Below are positions 24,821 through 34,548 of a DNA stretch of 45,625 nucleotides, in pieces. The translations under genes and the position numbers were made by a program. The notes beneath the pieces are model-generated. The model was not told where the DNA came from. It made no database searches and was given only the letters and a program-made list of their open reading frames with translations. How positions within the stretch are numbered: the stretch's first letter is position 1; each line of letters begins with the position of its first letter. Origin of the DNA: Treponema sp. (GTDB lineage Bacteria; Spirochaetota; Spirochaetia; Treponematales; Breznakiellaceae); the NCBI GenBank assembly GCA_031278095.1, contig JAITLC010000058.1:1-45625 (forward strand), read 5' to 3'.

Positions 24821-27800
24821 ATGCTCACTCTTTCTTCTCGTACCGTAAGGAACATCTTCATAAAGGTGTACCTGTTTTCTTTGACTCTCTGTCTGTTTGC
24901 CCAGACAAAACCTGATGTCAGGGGTTTTAATCAACCGGTATTCGATTACCATTTTAGTACGGCGGATATGGAAATGAGTCCTGAAGCCTGGATGCAGGCC
25001 GCGGAGAGAGGCATAAGCCTTGCCTCCGAATCCTGGGAAAAACTCGCATGCGAGTTTTATGATGATCCGCTTCTCTTTGCAGAAGCAAAAAACCTCCTTA
25101 AGGACTGGACGGAGGATGAACTGGAGAGGCGATTTACCAAATGGCTCTTTGAACGGTTCTTTGTACAGGCCGGTATTCTGGATAATTTGTCGGAGAGGCT
25201 GGACGAGGCCCAGCTGCATTATACCTGGCATCTCGATGAAGACGGGAATGTCATTTTTGATCCGGCCTCAGGAGATCCCGAACCTGTAAGGCCATGGGAG
25301 GAAGGACGGGAAATTGAAAGCGACCGTTATCTTTGGAGGGACGAAGTCCGGGCGGCTCTTGAGGGCGGGGAGGCGGCATATCAGGAATTCATCCTCTACA
25401 TGATACCTGAGGTACTGTGTTACATCGGTGAAGACGAGAGGAGCGGACTGGAACAAAGCATCAGGGATATGCTCGCGGAGAAAAAATTCAACCTGCGGAA
25501 GGAATTCGAGGAACTTGCCTCCAGAGAGGAACGTCTGTTTCTTGCCCGGCGTACAGGGGATTACTACAGCCTAAGGAGGAAGAGCGAAGACAAAGCCGCC
25601 GCCGAAATTACGGCGGAATTAATCGGCGCAGCACAGGCGGTATGCGATGAAGGAATAAGTGCGCTAAAAAGCCGTATTGACGCCGCAGAGGCGGGAACCG
25701 GAGATCTGGCGCTCGCCGGAGAGGAATGGCTTGAACAGTACCGTATTCAGTTTGAACGGGGACTCAATGCATGGACTGAAGCAGAGGAACGTTTCCTTGT
25801 CCGCCGCCTCGAATGGCAAAGAGATGCGGATGAACGCTACGATACCGGCAACGAAGAATGGAGCGAAGCCTTCAGGCAGTTTGAGATCGCCAGACTGAAA
25901 TGGGAAAGAGATGCGGACGAACTTCTCAAAGCCGGAGAACTCCTTTTTAAGGAAGCTTCACAGACTCTCGAAAAGGCTATCGCTGAAGCCAAAATCGAAT
26001 TTGCCCAGGATGCACAAAAACGGATCGATGCGGGAGCCTCAAAAGCCAAAGCCTATGTGGATATCTATATTACCTCATCCCAGGTATTGACAGGCGCCAG
26101 GGAGAATGTACGATTCTGGGGACAGAGATACGATGGCGGCGCGCCGGATATATTTTCAAGTTATTTTCCCGCATGGATAAACAGGGAAATAGAATTCTAT
26201 GAAGAGGAAACGAGTGTTTTAATCGGGAGGGATGAGGAAGGCGAAGATATATTTGCCGATATATCAAACAAGGAAAAGTATGCGGCAAAGTATGAAGTAT
26301 TTCAGATAATTTATGAATGGTGGAAACTCTTTATGTCATATTACGCACGGGCGCTTGAGGCCAGGACCGCGCTGGCGGAAGATTTTGCCCTGGTCATGGG
26401 TTCGGGGGCCCTGAAGGATATTCTTGATGAAGGCGTAAACACCGAGGATTTTAATCTTGATGAATACCAGATTGAGCTTATAAAGGCCAGGGCGGTTGCA
26501 TCGTATTGGGAAAGACGGACGGAAATAACCAGGGCGGTGCTGAATTATGCCGAGGATCTAAGTTCCGGACGAGTTACCGAGGCGGAGGGCATAGAAGCCT
26601 TTGAAACGGCGAAAAAGGACTATCATGAGGCCATCGACGCCTATGAGAAGGTTCAGGCGGAATTATCCGATGCGGGTCTTGATGTCTTGGATGCGCAAAA
26701 AAAACTTCTTGAATCTTCCAAAAAACTCAACGAGGCCGAGGCCCGCCTTGAGGAACTCAATCAGGCATATTCGGTATTGCTCGGCGTATATAGGACCAGC
26801 CGGACGGATATTATAGAAGAACAGCTCAAGAATGAATACGAAAAACTTCTTGAAACAGTGGAACAATTGGACAGGAACGGTGCCGATGCGCCGTATATCA
26901 ATTACCTTGAGCGGGCAATTGAACTGAGCAGGGCTCAGGATCTTGAAACTCTGGGTACCGCCCTGAAGATGCTTGTCCTGGGAGATGGAGGGAAAAGCCT
27001 TGAAACACTGCAGGAAGAAGCGGATGCCGTCAGGGTTTTTGGCGCGGATTCCGTTCCCGTTTCGATTGCGGCGACAGGCATTAAAGAAGACAATCCCCGG
27101 TATGAAACGATTTCATATCTTTTCCGCGGCAGGGATGAGAATCCCGAAGAGGCCGCCGCCTATAATGTTCTCATTGCAGGCTTTACGACTCTGGCAAAGG
27201 AAGAGGCCGATGCCGCCCTTGAGATCCGTATGGAAGGACTTAAACTGCTCCTGGCAAATTCATTTTCCATGGAAGACTGTTACATCAAAGCCGAACAAAG
27301 CCGCCTTTCACTGATAAAGGCCAGGGCCGAACTTGAATACGATGCCCTGGGCTGCCTGCTTGGCATTGAGGAGGATAACGAAGAGGCGGATAACGAAGAG
27401 GAGGATAACGAAGAGGAGGATAACGAAGAGGCGGAAATTCTTTCGGCGTTTTATTCAGGCGATCCTGCGGATACCGTTTTCATTAACGGTCTCATGGAAG
27501 TCCTGAATAACCTGATACAGGCAATACATGACAGTGATGAAAGGAGAATTACCGCACTTGCGGATGAGAATGAAACGATCCGCCGTTTTTTGAACGGAGA
27601 GAATTTATTTTTCGGAACGGAAGCCTTTGTTCATGAAGCGCTCAGTTCATATTATTACCGGCAGGGGCTGTTTGAGATCTACCAGTCAATTGCGTTCATG
27701 AGCGATGCGGGCAGGAAGATGTCATGGAACAAAAGTACTGCCGAATTAAAGCTGCTCTTTGAATCCATGAATATTGAAGCCGGCGAGGGATACCTCCCCT

Positions 27801-30800
27801 CTGTCGATAAGCTTGCCCTGTATCTTCTGGATGATCCCTCCAAAACCGAAGAGGCTTTAACGGAATTTCTTTGCCGGTTTGATCATTCCCTGAATCAGCT
27901 TCCGTCATGGATCAAGGCGGAGATTGAAGAATGGAAGTCGGCCATCATCGATCTTGCGGCGGCCGGGATGATTGATGCTTCGATTAGCCCCGCATGGACA
28001 CGGGAAGATATTGCAAACAAACTTGAAGAAACCACCGGAAAAATAGATACCCTCAGACTTATGTATGAAGGACTTTCGTTCAGCGGAAAACAGGCTTTTG
28101 ATGAATTCAATGAAGCGTACCTGGAACTTGATGAAGAATACAGGATCCTCAATAACACCCTATTGCTGATCGGCGCCCATGAGACGATGCGGGAGGCCAT
28201 GTCCCGGGACGGGAGTGATAATAAAAAACACTGGCGGGAATACATTACCGAAGAGAATACCGGGACGGATGATCCCGGAATCATCACGGCCTTCTCCTAT
28301 CCGGAAGGACTTCTCATCGATGCAAAAGAAAAAATCAGCCGGATTACCATGCTGCTAAATGACGCATTTACCGTCTGTGATACAAAGATGGCCGAAGCCC
28401 TGAATGTTGATTTTATTGCAATCGCCGATGCCTATATCAACGATACAAAACTGGCCTGGGATGAAAATAACATAAAGGAGACTCGGTATCTTCTTGTCGA
28501 AAACTATAATCATGAAAAGCGGGAGTATAAAAAGCTCTTTTCATACGAGGAAATATACCGGAAAGATATTGCAATCGTCGCCTCCATGCTGGACATCGCA
28601 AAAAATCAAAATACAAATCTCGCCGAAGAGATCAGGAAAATGATGAAGCAAATGGAAGATCATGCAAATGAGATAGAGGCTCTCAGTATAGAATACGATA
28701 ATATCGCTCAATTGTTCTTGCTTTCCGGTGAGAAGTATGATATTCTGTATGCGCAATCCAAGGAGTTTTTTGAGAAGATGGAAGACGCCAGGTTTTCCTA
28801 CGAAAAAAAGGACGCCGTTAACCGCTGGGCCGCCACGGCCTATCTCGGAGTGGAGGATGAGCGTGAAGAACTGTCCCGTTCCGCTGAGCATCTTATGAGG
28901 GCGAAGGCGGCTCTTGAGGCCCTTGCGTCCCTTTATGACGGCAATGCCGAACGCCGTCCCTATGTTGATGCCGAGTACGAAAACCTGTATCAAAAATACA
29001 GGGAAAACTTTTCCAATATGCTTGTTGCCCTTAATACGCTTGACCGGCTGGAAGAGGCAATAGCAAACGAAACGATCGTTAACGCCGGATTATATATGGA
29101 TTATATGGCTACACTGAAAACTTTCGGCGGAGATCTGTCTCTGTATGAAAAAAACGATTATGACTATGTTTCTCCCTCTGATAAATCCGCCTGGGGAATA
29201 CAGGATATCATTACCGTAAAAAACGGAAAGCTTGTCTTTAATTTTGAAAGCGGCTTCCGCCTGAAGGGAACGGATTATACAAACAGCGCCCTGCTTGCCG
29301 CCTATTTTAACGAGGGACAAATCATCGGCAATGAGACGAATGATGCGACTGATTTTGAACTTGGCCTGAGAAATCTTGAAGCTTTTTTTCTGTCAATGGG
29401 ATTGAACCGGGCCAAGTACGAACGACTTGCCCTGGCCAGGGATTTTCTTGTTGCCTGTTTGACCAATGAACATTATGCAGGCGGGAATTATGTCTATGGA
29501 GATCTTCCATATTTTACCGGTTTTCCTCCTGTTCCTCTTGTGTCTTCAAATGAGGATATAGCTTTCCTCAAGGATTACTATGACGATGCGGATAATATTA
29601 AGAGCGGTACATTTCTGGGTCAGCATAACATGTCCGAATATCAAAACGCCTATTATGGCAGATATGTGAGCGATTATATCAGCAGTCAGGGAGGAAAGTA
29701 TATTGCGGCGGGCAAGAGCGCCTGGGAAAGCTTAAGCGCCGAAGAACAGGAAAACCTGATGTTCTATCTTATCCTCACCATGAACGGAAGCGGCGGAAGC
29801 GGCGCCGGGGCATTGGAGGGTTTCAGGAAGGCTACCTCGTATCTTAAATACAGGGAAGTCTACGAATATTCGGAACATAATCTGAATTATGCAAACGACA
29901 GGACAGGCATCTGGATAATCGGCCCCGCATATTGGCAGCCCATCGCAAACAGGCTTAACAATGTGGTTAATGATCTTAGGGTTCCCGTGGACTATACCAG
30001 CAAAGAAATCGACCAGGCTATGGAATCGCTCATTTCTTCCATAACGGATATGGACAGCGCCTATGCGCGTTATTTTGCATCGTGTGAACGTTTGGCCGGT
30101 CTTAAAGGGGAAAAGAAAGACGGCGATTTTGTAAGAGCGGCGGATATTCTCTATTCTTTCAGCCTTGTTGGAAACATAAGTAATTTCGATACAAGTATCG
30201 TAATGAATATTTGGGACAGGATGCTCCTGGATTCGGGAGAAACATATTCCAGCGTCCTGGAAGCTCTGCAGGCAGTTAACCGCTGGATAAAGAGTGAGAA
30301 GGAAGATTCAAAACGGAGTCTCGAAAAAAGATACAGCGATGATCAGGCAAAACGTCTGGAGGCGGAAGGAAAATATCATCAAGGTTTAGAAGCGTACATG
30401 AATGGTAATATAAACTTATCGGATTTGAAAAGTGATATGGAAAAAGCCTTTGGGGAAAATGCGGCGGCCCTGAAGAACCATCTTGAAAACCTTGACCGGG
30501 TAATCAGGGAGGACATTGAAACAATGTTGACGGGCGGCAGAAATTACAGGAACGAATACGGCCTTCTTCTTGGTGAAATGGAGGCTATACTGGAAAGGGT
30601 TTATTCAGGACGTTATCAGGCGGAACTGGGCGCCCGCGAAGCCGTCTGGCAGGAACAGCGCAGGGATCTGGTTTCAAAGTTGAGCCAATGGCGGGAAGAT
30701 GCGGCGCTGCTTATTCAGCGGGGAAGGGAGGACTGGATCTCCGGAGCGGAAAAGATGAAGATTGCCTATAACGAGTGGAACAGGAAATTTCTTGCCGAGT

Positions 30801-33697
30801 ATGAACGTATCGGGGAGGAATGGAACGGCGCGTATCTTGCGGGTCTTGAAGACAAGGAGGCCTGGTTGAAACAGGCTGAAGAAGCGGCGAATCATGCCCT
30901 GTCCGGAGCCGCGCTCGCCCTGTTGGGAGAGGATGCGGAAGCCGGAGCGCGGAAAATAGATACCCGCGATCCGATGTTGATACGGATACATGCCGGCGAG
31001 GACATCAGTTTTGTAATGGACGAAATCATGTCACTGGCCGGTATTGCCGCTACAGACAGGGCTTTTGCGGCCATTAACGGTGTAACGGGCACCATAGCCA
31101 GTCATGTTCAAAAAGGCGTGGGAGGTCCTTCTTCCTGGAATGCGGGAATACTTCAAAGCGCGGCAAGACAGTTTGCCAGAGAAGCAAATGAAAAGACCGC
31201 TGAACTTGAAGCAAAACGTCTTCTTCAGGAAGTCAAGGAAGCGGCTGAAAAAAGCAGCAAACAAATAGCGGAAAACATAGATAAGGCCAATAACAGCTTC
31301 AGGAAGAATATGAACCGGCTGTTTGTCATTGACAATATATGGAGCCTTGCCGACGGCAAATATACCAAGGATGTAGTTGTGTATTCTTCACTTACAAAAA
31401 CAGAATCAGAGTATGCGGAAGTGGAAACATACAGGGATTACATCGTGGATCCGTTTGAATTAAAGACCGATACAAGCGCAAGCGCCCTTAACGGCTTAAA
31501 CTATCTGGCAATCCAGGGTCTGATCAGGAATATAGAAGATGAGATTAAGAGGGAAATGGAAAAACATTTCGGCAGGAGCGGAGAAGGAGGAAAGGAGATA
31601 GTCCGCTTTATCATATCGGAGTGGGATGCGAGGCTTTTCTTTACGGAGGTTATGGTTGACGGAAACATGGCGGATAGCAGTGGAAACATACATGCGACAT
31701 CAGGTGACGGTGTATTGGCAGTTGAAGAATTGAAACGTGTCCAGGATCCGGGAAAATTCGGGGAGCATATCGGATATGAACCTCTGTTCCGCTCTTCCGA
31801 TACCGGTTCAAAAGAGGCCATGTTCTGGGATCAGGGAAGAGGCGAACTCGGCAGGCTTATGACGGATTATACCTGGTGGCGGACAAAGGAAGGAAAGGGT
31901 ATCGCCATGGTAAATGCCGCCTTTTGGGATAAACCGGTTTGGGATGATAGAAACAGTGCATTCAAGGCATTTACGATACGTGAAACGGCTGATGTTGTCG
32001 GTAAGGTAGCCGCCACTGCCACCGCCGTTGCATTAAGCCCTGTTTCCGGCGGATCAAGCATGGGCCTTGCGGCCATGGCTTTCACCGTAGCCGCAGTGGA
32101 AACCGCCGATGATCTCATCTTTTCCGTTATGGATGTCGGCGGAGGTTACAAGGCCGCCGACACGGCCCTCTTTGATTATTCAAAATCATTCGCCGTTTCC
32201 CTGGGAACCAATTTAATAAGCGGCGCCTTTAACGGACTCTCCGGTCTGGAAGGAACATTTGGAACAACAACGGGAGGAGGCATCAAGGGTTTGGTAAACG
32301 CGGCATCGGCATCCGACGGTATAGGACGCTCGTTAAGCCTTGGTGTTCTCAGCGGCATGGAAAGAGCCCTGAGCGGAACATACGCCGGTATGGTTAATGC
32401 CGTACAATATACGGGCGGCGGATTAACATTCTCAAACGATGTCTTCAATCAGAGCATGAGCGGCCTTGGAACCGGCATGCTAAGCGGGATGGCTTCCGCC
32501 TTTACCGGGGGAATCCTTAATTCTTATGCGTCGGGACTGTATAATGATTTGGGAATAAACGGGAACAATCTGAACAACTTTATTGCCGGCTCAACGGCTG
32601 AGTTGATTGACTATGCATATACCGGCGACTTTACATTCAACCTCTTAAACGCGGGCATCATTCCCGGACTGCGCGAAATGGGTTTGCTGGAACTCCATCT
32701 TGGCGATGAGGGTCCGTTCATGAAATTCGGCTCCGATGGAGTTGATGTAAGCATGCTGGGGACGCAGATCCTGAATGCAGGCATCAGTTCACTGATAGAT
32801 GTGATTACCGGCATTAACAGGAGGGAAGAGATTATCATAGAGCGTCCGGTATACCCGGAAGAAGAGTTGGAACCTGTGCCTGATACCGAAGAGAGAGCTG
32901 CCGCATTGCTTGAAAGAGATGAGGCCGAAACAGAAGAAGAAGAGAGAGCTTCCGCATTGCCTGAAAGAAATGAGGCCGAAACAGAATCTGTACCTGAAAC
33001 ACCAGAACTGAAAGAGCCGGAATTGGATAAAAGCGAACTGAAAAAGCGGGAAGCCGAAAGACTGTATAATGAGAAGAAAAAAAATGAACGGGAAAGCCTT
33101 GAACGAAACGGGGAGGAGCAACTGGAATTTATTCTTGAAAACTATGCCGATACTATTCAGGAGATTGTTCATGGTCACAAAGGACTATTGGATCAAAAAA
33201 CACTGGCCAAAATCGTTGGACTGTATGAAAATGAAACCTGCTTTGTTGATGCAGTGATGATCCTGTATCTTTTGAATGCTTCAACCTATGAGGCAAAATA
33301 TTATCTTCTGCAGGGAATTGTCAATTCAATAAAAAATGGAAGTGTCAATGGCGCCAAAACAAAGGAAAACTCCAAAGTTGAAGATTTTGACAAGTACAGC
33401 AAAACGATGGCTCAGACGCTTAATGGAAAAGATACCAAAGAGATTTGGGAATACGGCAAATCCTTCACCGATGCGGCGGCATTTTTCAATTCCGGTTATG
33501 AATATGGAGTTATGGTGTACGAAAAAAATGGAGCATGGGATATTCCGGATGAAAAAAGATCAAGACATTTCCTGTTGGTTGACAACAAGAATGACAAGAT
33601 CTATGATCCGTGGCCCGGAGGAATTGGAAGTACATGGAAGAATGATTATTTCCTGAAAGAAATTCGTTCGTTAAAAAAAATAAAAAAGGAGAAATGA
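24821..33697 (+). CDS. Giant exported helical protein with C-terminal papain-like Cys/His/Asp domain
   Basis: This 2958-residue protein starts at ATG 24821 with the export signal VRNIFIKVYLFSLTLCLFAQ; an upstream GTG at 24788 is less likely. About residues 30-2100 are largely helical and charged, with Trp-spaced repeats near 330-365 (EWQRDADERYDTGNEEW, LKWERDADELLKAGE) and 1940-2016. A 15-bp tandem repeat encodes DNEEE units near 851. Residues about 2390-2600 are Gly/Ala/Ser-rich and hydrophobic. A Glu/Pro linker with a 17-residue repeat leads to a final domain of about 180 residues, with Cys 2807 (NETCFVDAV), His 2916 (SRHFLLVDN) and Asp 2929 (KIYDPWP). The plan recalls giant Leptospira proteins of the TIGR04388 type; this is from memory, not a search. 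The role is unknown; a delivered peptidase-like effector is one possibility. Confidence 0.85.
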   Translation: MLTLSSRTVRNIFIKVYLFSLTLCLFAQTKPDVRGFNQPVFDYHFSTADMEMSPEAWMQAAERGISLASESWEKLACEFYDDPLLFAEAKNLLKDWTEDELERRFTKWLFERFFVQAGILDNLSERLDEAQLHYTWHLDEDGNVIFDPASGDPEPVRPWEEGREIESDRYLWRDEVRAALEGGEAAYQEFILYMIPEVLCYIGEDERSGLEQSIRDMLAEKKFNLRKEFEELASREERLFLARRTGDYYSLRRKSEDKAAAEITAELIGAAQAVCDEGISALKSRIDAAEAGTGDLALAGEEWLEQYRIQFERGLNAWTEAEERFLVRRLEWQRDADERYDTGNEEWSEAFRQFEIARLKWERDADELLKAGELLFKEASQTLEKAIAEAKIEFAQDAQKRIDAGASKAKAYVDIYITSSQVLTGARENVRFWGQRYDGGAPDIFSSYFPAWINREIEFYEEETSVLIGRDEEGEDIFADISNKEKYAAKYEVFQIIYEWWKLFMSYYARALEARTALAEDFALVMGSGALKDILDEGVNTEDFNLDEYQIELIKARAVASYWERRTEITRAVLNYAEDLSSGRVTEAEGIEAFETAKKDYHEAIDAYEKVQAELSDAGLDVLDAQKKLLESSKKLNEAEARLEELNQAYSVLLGVYRTSRTDIIEEQLKNEYEKLLETVEQLDRNGADAPYINYLERAIELSRAQDLETLGTALKMLVLGDGGKSLETLQEEADAVRVFGADSVPVSIAATGIKEDNPRYETISYLFRGRDENPEEAAAYNVLIAGFTTLAKEEADAALEIRMEGLKLLLANSFSMEDCYIKAEQSRLSLIKARAELEYDALGCLLGIEEDNEEADNEEEDNEEEDNEEAEILSAFYSGDPADTVFINGLMEVLNNLIQAIHDSDERRITALADENETIRRFLNGENLFFGTEAFVHEALSSYYYRQGLFEIYQSIAFMSDAGRKMSWNKSTAELKLLFESMNIEAGEGYLPSVDKLALYLLDDPSKTEEALTEFLCRFDHSLNQLPSWIKAEIEEWKSAIIDLAAAGMIDASISPAWTREDIANKLEETTGKIDTLRLMYEGLSFSGKQAFDEFNEAYLELDEEYRILNNTLLLIGAHETMREAMSRDGSDNKKHWREYITEENTGTDDPGIITAFSYPEGLLIDAKEKISRITMLLNDAFTVCDTKMAEALNVDFIAIADAYINDTKLAWDENNIKETRYLLVENYNHEKREYKKLFSYEEIYRKDIAIVASMLDIAKNQNTNLAEEIRKMMKQMEDHANEIEALSIEYDNIAQLFLLSGEKYDILYAQSKEFFEKMEDARFSYEKKDAVNRWAATAYLGVEDEREELSRSAEHLMRAKAALEALASLYDGNAERRPYVDAEYENLYQKYRENFSNMLVALNTLDRLEEAIANETIVNAGLYMDYMATLKTFGGDLSLYEKNDYDYVSPSDKSAWGIQDIITVKNGKLVFNFESGFRLKGTDYTNSALLAAYFNEGQIIGNETNDATDFELGLRNLEAFFLSMGLNRAKYERLALARDFLVACLTNEHYAGGNYVYGDLPYFTGFPPVPLVSSNEDIAFLKDYYDDADNIKSGTFLGQHNMSEYQNAYYGRYVSDYISSQGGKYIAAGKSAWESLSAEEQENLMFYLILTMNGSGGSGAGALEGFRKATSYLKYREVYEYSEHNLNYANDRTGIWIIGPAYWQPIANRLNNVVNDLRVPVDYTSKEIDQAMESLISSITDMDSAYARYFASCERLAGLKGEKKDGDFVRAADILYSFSLVGNISNFDTSIVMNIWDRMLLDSGETYSSVLEALQAVNRWIKSEKEDSKRSLEKRYSDDQAKRLEAEGKYHQGLEAYMNGNINLSDLKSDMEKAFGENAAALKNHLENLDRVIREDIETMLTGGRNYRNEYGLLLGEMEAILERVYSGRYQAELGAREAVWQEQRRDLVSKLSQWREDAALLIQRGREDWISGAEKMKIAYNEWNRKFLAEYERIGEEWNGAYLAGLEDKEAWLKQAEEAANHALSGAALALLGEDAEAGARKIDTRDPMLIRIHAGEDISFVMDEIMSLAGIAATDRAFAAINGVTGTIASHVQKGVGGPSSWNAGILQSAARQFAREANEKTAELEAKRLLQEVKEAAEKSSKQIAENIDKANNSFRKNMNRLFVIDNIWSLADGKYTKDVVVYSSLTKTESEYAEVETYRDYIVDPFELKTDTSASALNGLNYLAIQGLIRNIEDEIKREMEKHFGRSGEGGKEIVRFIISEWDARLFFTEVMVDGNMADSSGNIHATSGDGVLAVEELKRVQDPGKFGEHIGYEPLFRSSDTGSKEAMFWDQGRGELGRLMTDYTWWRTKEGKGIAMVNAAFWDKPVWDDRNSAFKAFTIRETADVVGKVAATATAVALSPVSGGSSMGLAAMAFTVAAVETADDLIFSVMDVGGGYKAADTALFDYSKSFAVSLGTNLISGAFNGLSGLEGTFGTTTGGGIKGLVNAASASDGIGRSLSLGVLSGMERALSGTYAGMVNAVQYTGGGLTFSNDVFNQSMSGLGTGMLSGMASAFTGGILNSYASGLYNDLGINGNNLNNFIAGSTAELIDYAYTGDFTFNLLNAGIIPGLREMGLLELHLGDEGPFMKFGSDGVDVSMLGTQILNAGISSLIDVITGINRREEIIIERPVYPEEELEPVPDTEERAAALLERDEAETEEEERASALPERNEAETESVPETPELKEPELDKSELKKREAERLYNEKKKNERESLERNGEEQLEFILENYADTIQEIVHGHKGLLDQKTLAKIVGLYENETCFVDAVMILYLLNASTYEAKYYLLQGIVNSIKNGSVNGAKTKENSKVEDFDKYSKTMAQTLNGKDTKEIWEYGKSFTDAAAFFNSGYEYGVMVYEKNGAWDIPDEKRSRHFLLVDNKNDKIYDPWPGGIGSTWKNDYFLKEIRSLKKIKKEK
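27374..27433 (+). repeat. 15-bp tandem repeat, four copies, inside the giant gene
   Basis: Four units of GATAACGAAGAGGMG follow one another and encode DNEEE or DNEEA. Units two and three are identical, as are one and four. Copy number changes would stay in frame, so an acidic linker of variable length is possible. Confidence 0.85.
32888..32986 (+). repeat. 51-bp direct repeat in the linker before the C-terminal domain
   Basis: Two adjacent units (32888-32938 and 32939-32986, the second slightly diverged) encode EERAAALLERDEAETE and EERASALPERNEAETE. Few differences separate them, which points to recent duplication in a Glu-rich stalk just before the peptidase-like tip. Confidence 0.8.
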
Positions 33698-33700
33698 AGA

Positions 33701-34546
33701 ATGAAAAGAATGATTTTTGCTTTGGTATTGATGATCTCAGTGAATGTTTTTCCGGAAAATTACGCGGTCCTGAGCCCTCAGGAGGTATATGTGGAGGGAA
33801 ACGGGAAGGGCGTGAACGATTTTTATATGTTCCGGTATGAGCTGACCGTAGGGGAATACAGGAAGTATCTGGAACTGTCGGGAGAGAAATATGATTTTGA
33901 TGAGGTGAGGTATTATGACGGCCCTATAAACGACAAGATAATGGGCGAAGACAGCGCCATGATAAACGTTGATTTTTATCAGGCGGTACAATTTGCCAAC
34001 TGGCTGAGCGGGCATCATAATCTACAGCCGGCATATACGATCAGCGGAAAAAATATCGAATGGGACAGGAAGGCAAACGGTTACAGGGTGCCTACCTCGG
34101 CCGAATGGGGCTGGGCGGCCCGGGGAGGGAAGCTGTCGAAAGGCTATAAATACCCCGGCTCCAACAACCTGGACGAGGTTGCGTGGTACAGAAGGAATTA
34201 TGACGAAATTGAAAAATCGAGACCTGTTGGACAGAAAAAACCGAATGAACTGGGGATATACGATATGTTTGGAAACGTATCGGAATGGTGCTGGAATCCT
34301 TATGTTGTACCGGGCGGTTACAGCAGTTATGGGATTGAGGGGGAGCTTAAATTTTTTAGCGGGAGATATGCAGTACCCATGGGGAAATGGACAGGAGATA
34401 CAGCTGAGAAAGAAATTTGCAGGGTAATACGGGGATGGTATTTCCAGGCGGATGAAAACTATCTTCAGTACGGAAAAGAAATTTATCCGGAATATGAAAG
34501 CATAGGTGAATACATCGGAATACGGCTGGTTCGGAATGCCCGCTAG
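33701..34546 (+). CDS. Exported SUMF1 (formylglycine-generating enzyme-like fold) protein
   Basis: This 281-residue protein follows the giant gene by 3 bp. MKRMIFALVLMISVNVFP is an export signal. The SUMF1/FGE-sulfatase fold is clear: FRYELTVGEYRKYLELSG, DFYQAVQFANWLSG, YRVPTSAEWGWAARGGK, RPVGQKKPNELGIYDMFGNV then SEWCWNP, CRVIRGWYF and GEYIGIRLV. It has only two cysteines, in SEWCW and EICRV, and I do not see the paired active-site Cys of true formylglycine-generating enzymes, so it is more likely a binding or structural variant. Its tie to the giant gene suggests a partner, chaperone or protective protein. Confidence 0.88.
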   Translation: MKRMIFALVLMISVNVFPENYAVLSPQEVYVEGNGKGVNDFYMFRYELTVGEYRKYLELSGEKYDFDEVRYYDGPINDKIMGEDSAMINVDFYQAVQFANWLSGHHNLQPAYTISGKNIEWDRKANGYRVPTSAEWGWAARGGKLSKGYKYPGSNNLDEVAWYRRNYDEIEKSRPVGQKKPNELGIYDMFGNVSEWCWNPYVVPGGYSSYGIEGELKFFSGRYAVPMGKWTGDTAEKEICRVIRGWYFQADENYLQYGKEIYPEYESIGEYIGIRLVRNAR

Positions 34547-34548
34547 AA

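Noticed and set aside
27374-27433. CRISPR-like array
   Set aside because: Units are contiguous without spacers and lie in a coding frame.
33701-34546. Diversity-generating retroelement target (C-type lectin/FGE-like fold)
   Set aside because: No reverse transcriptase and no template repeat are present in the window; the fold alone is not enough.
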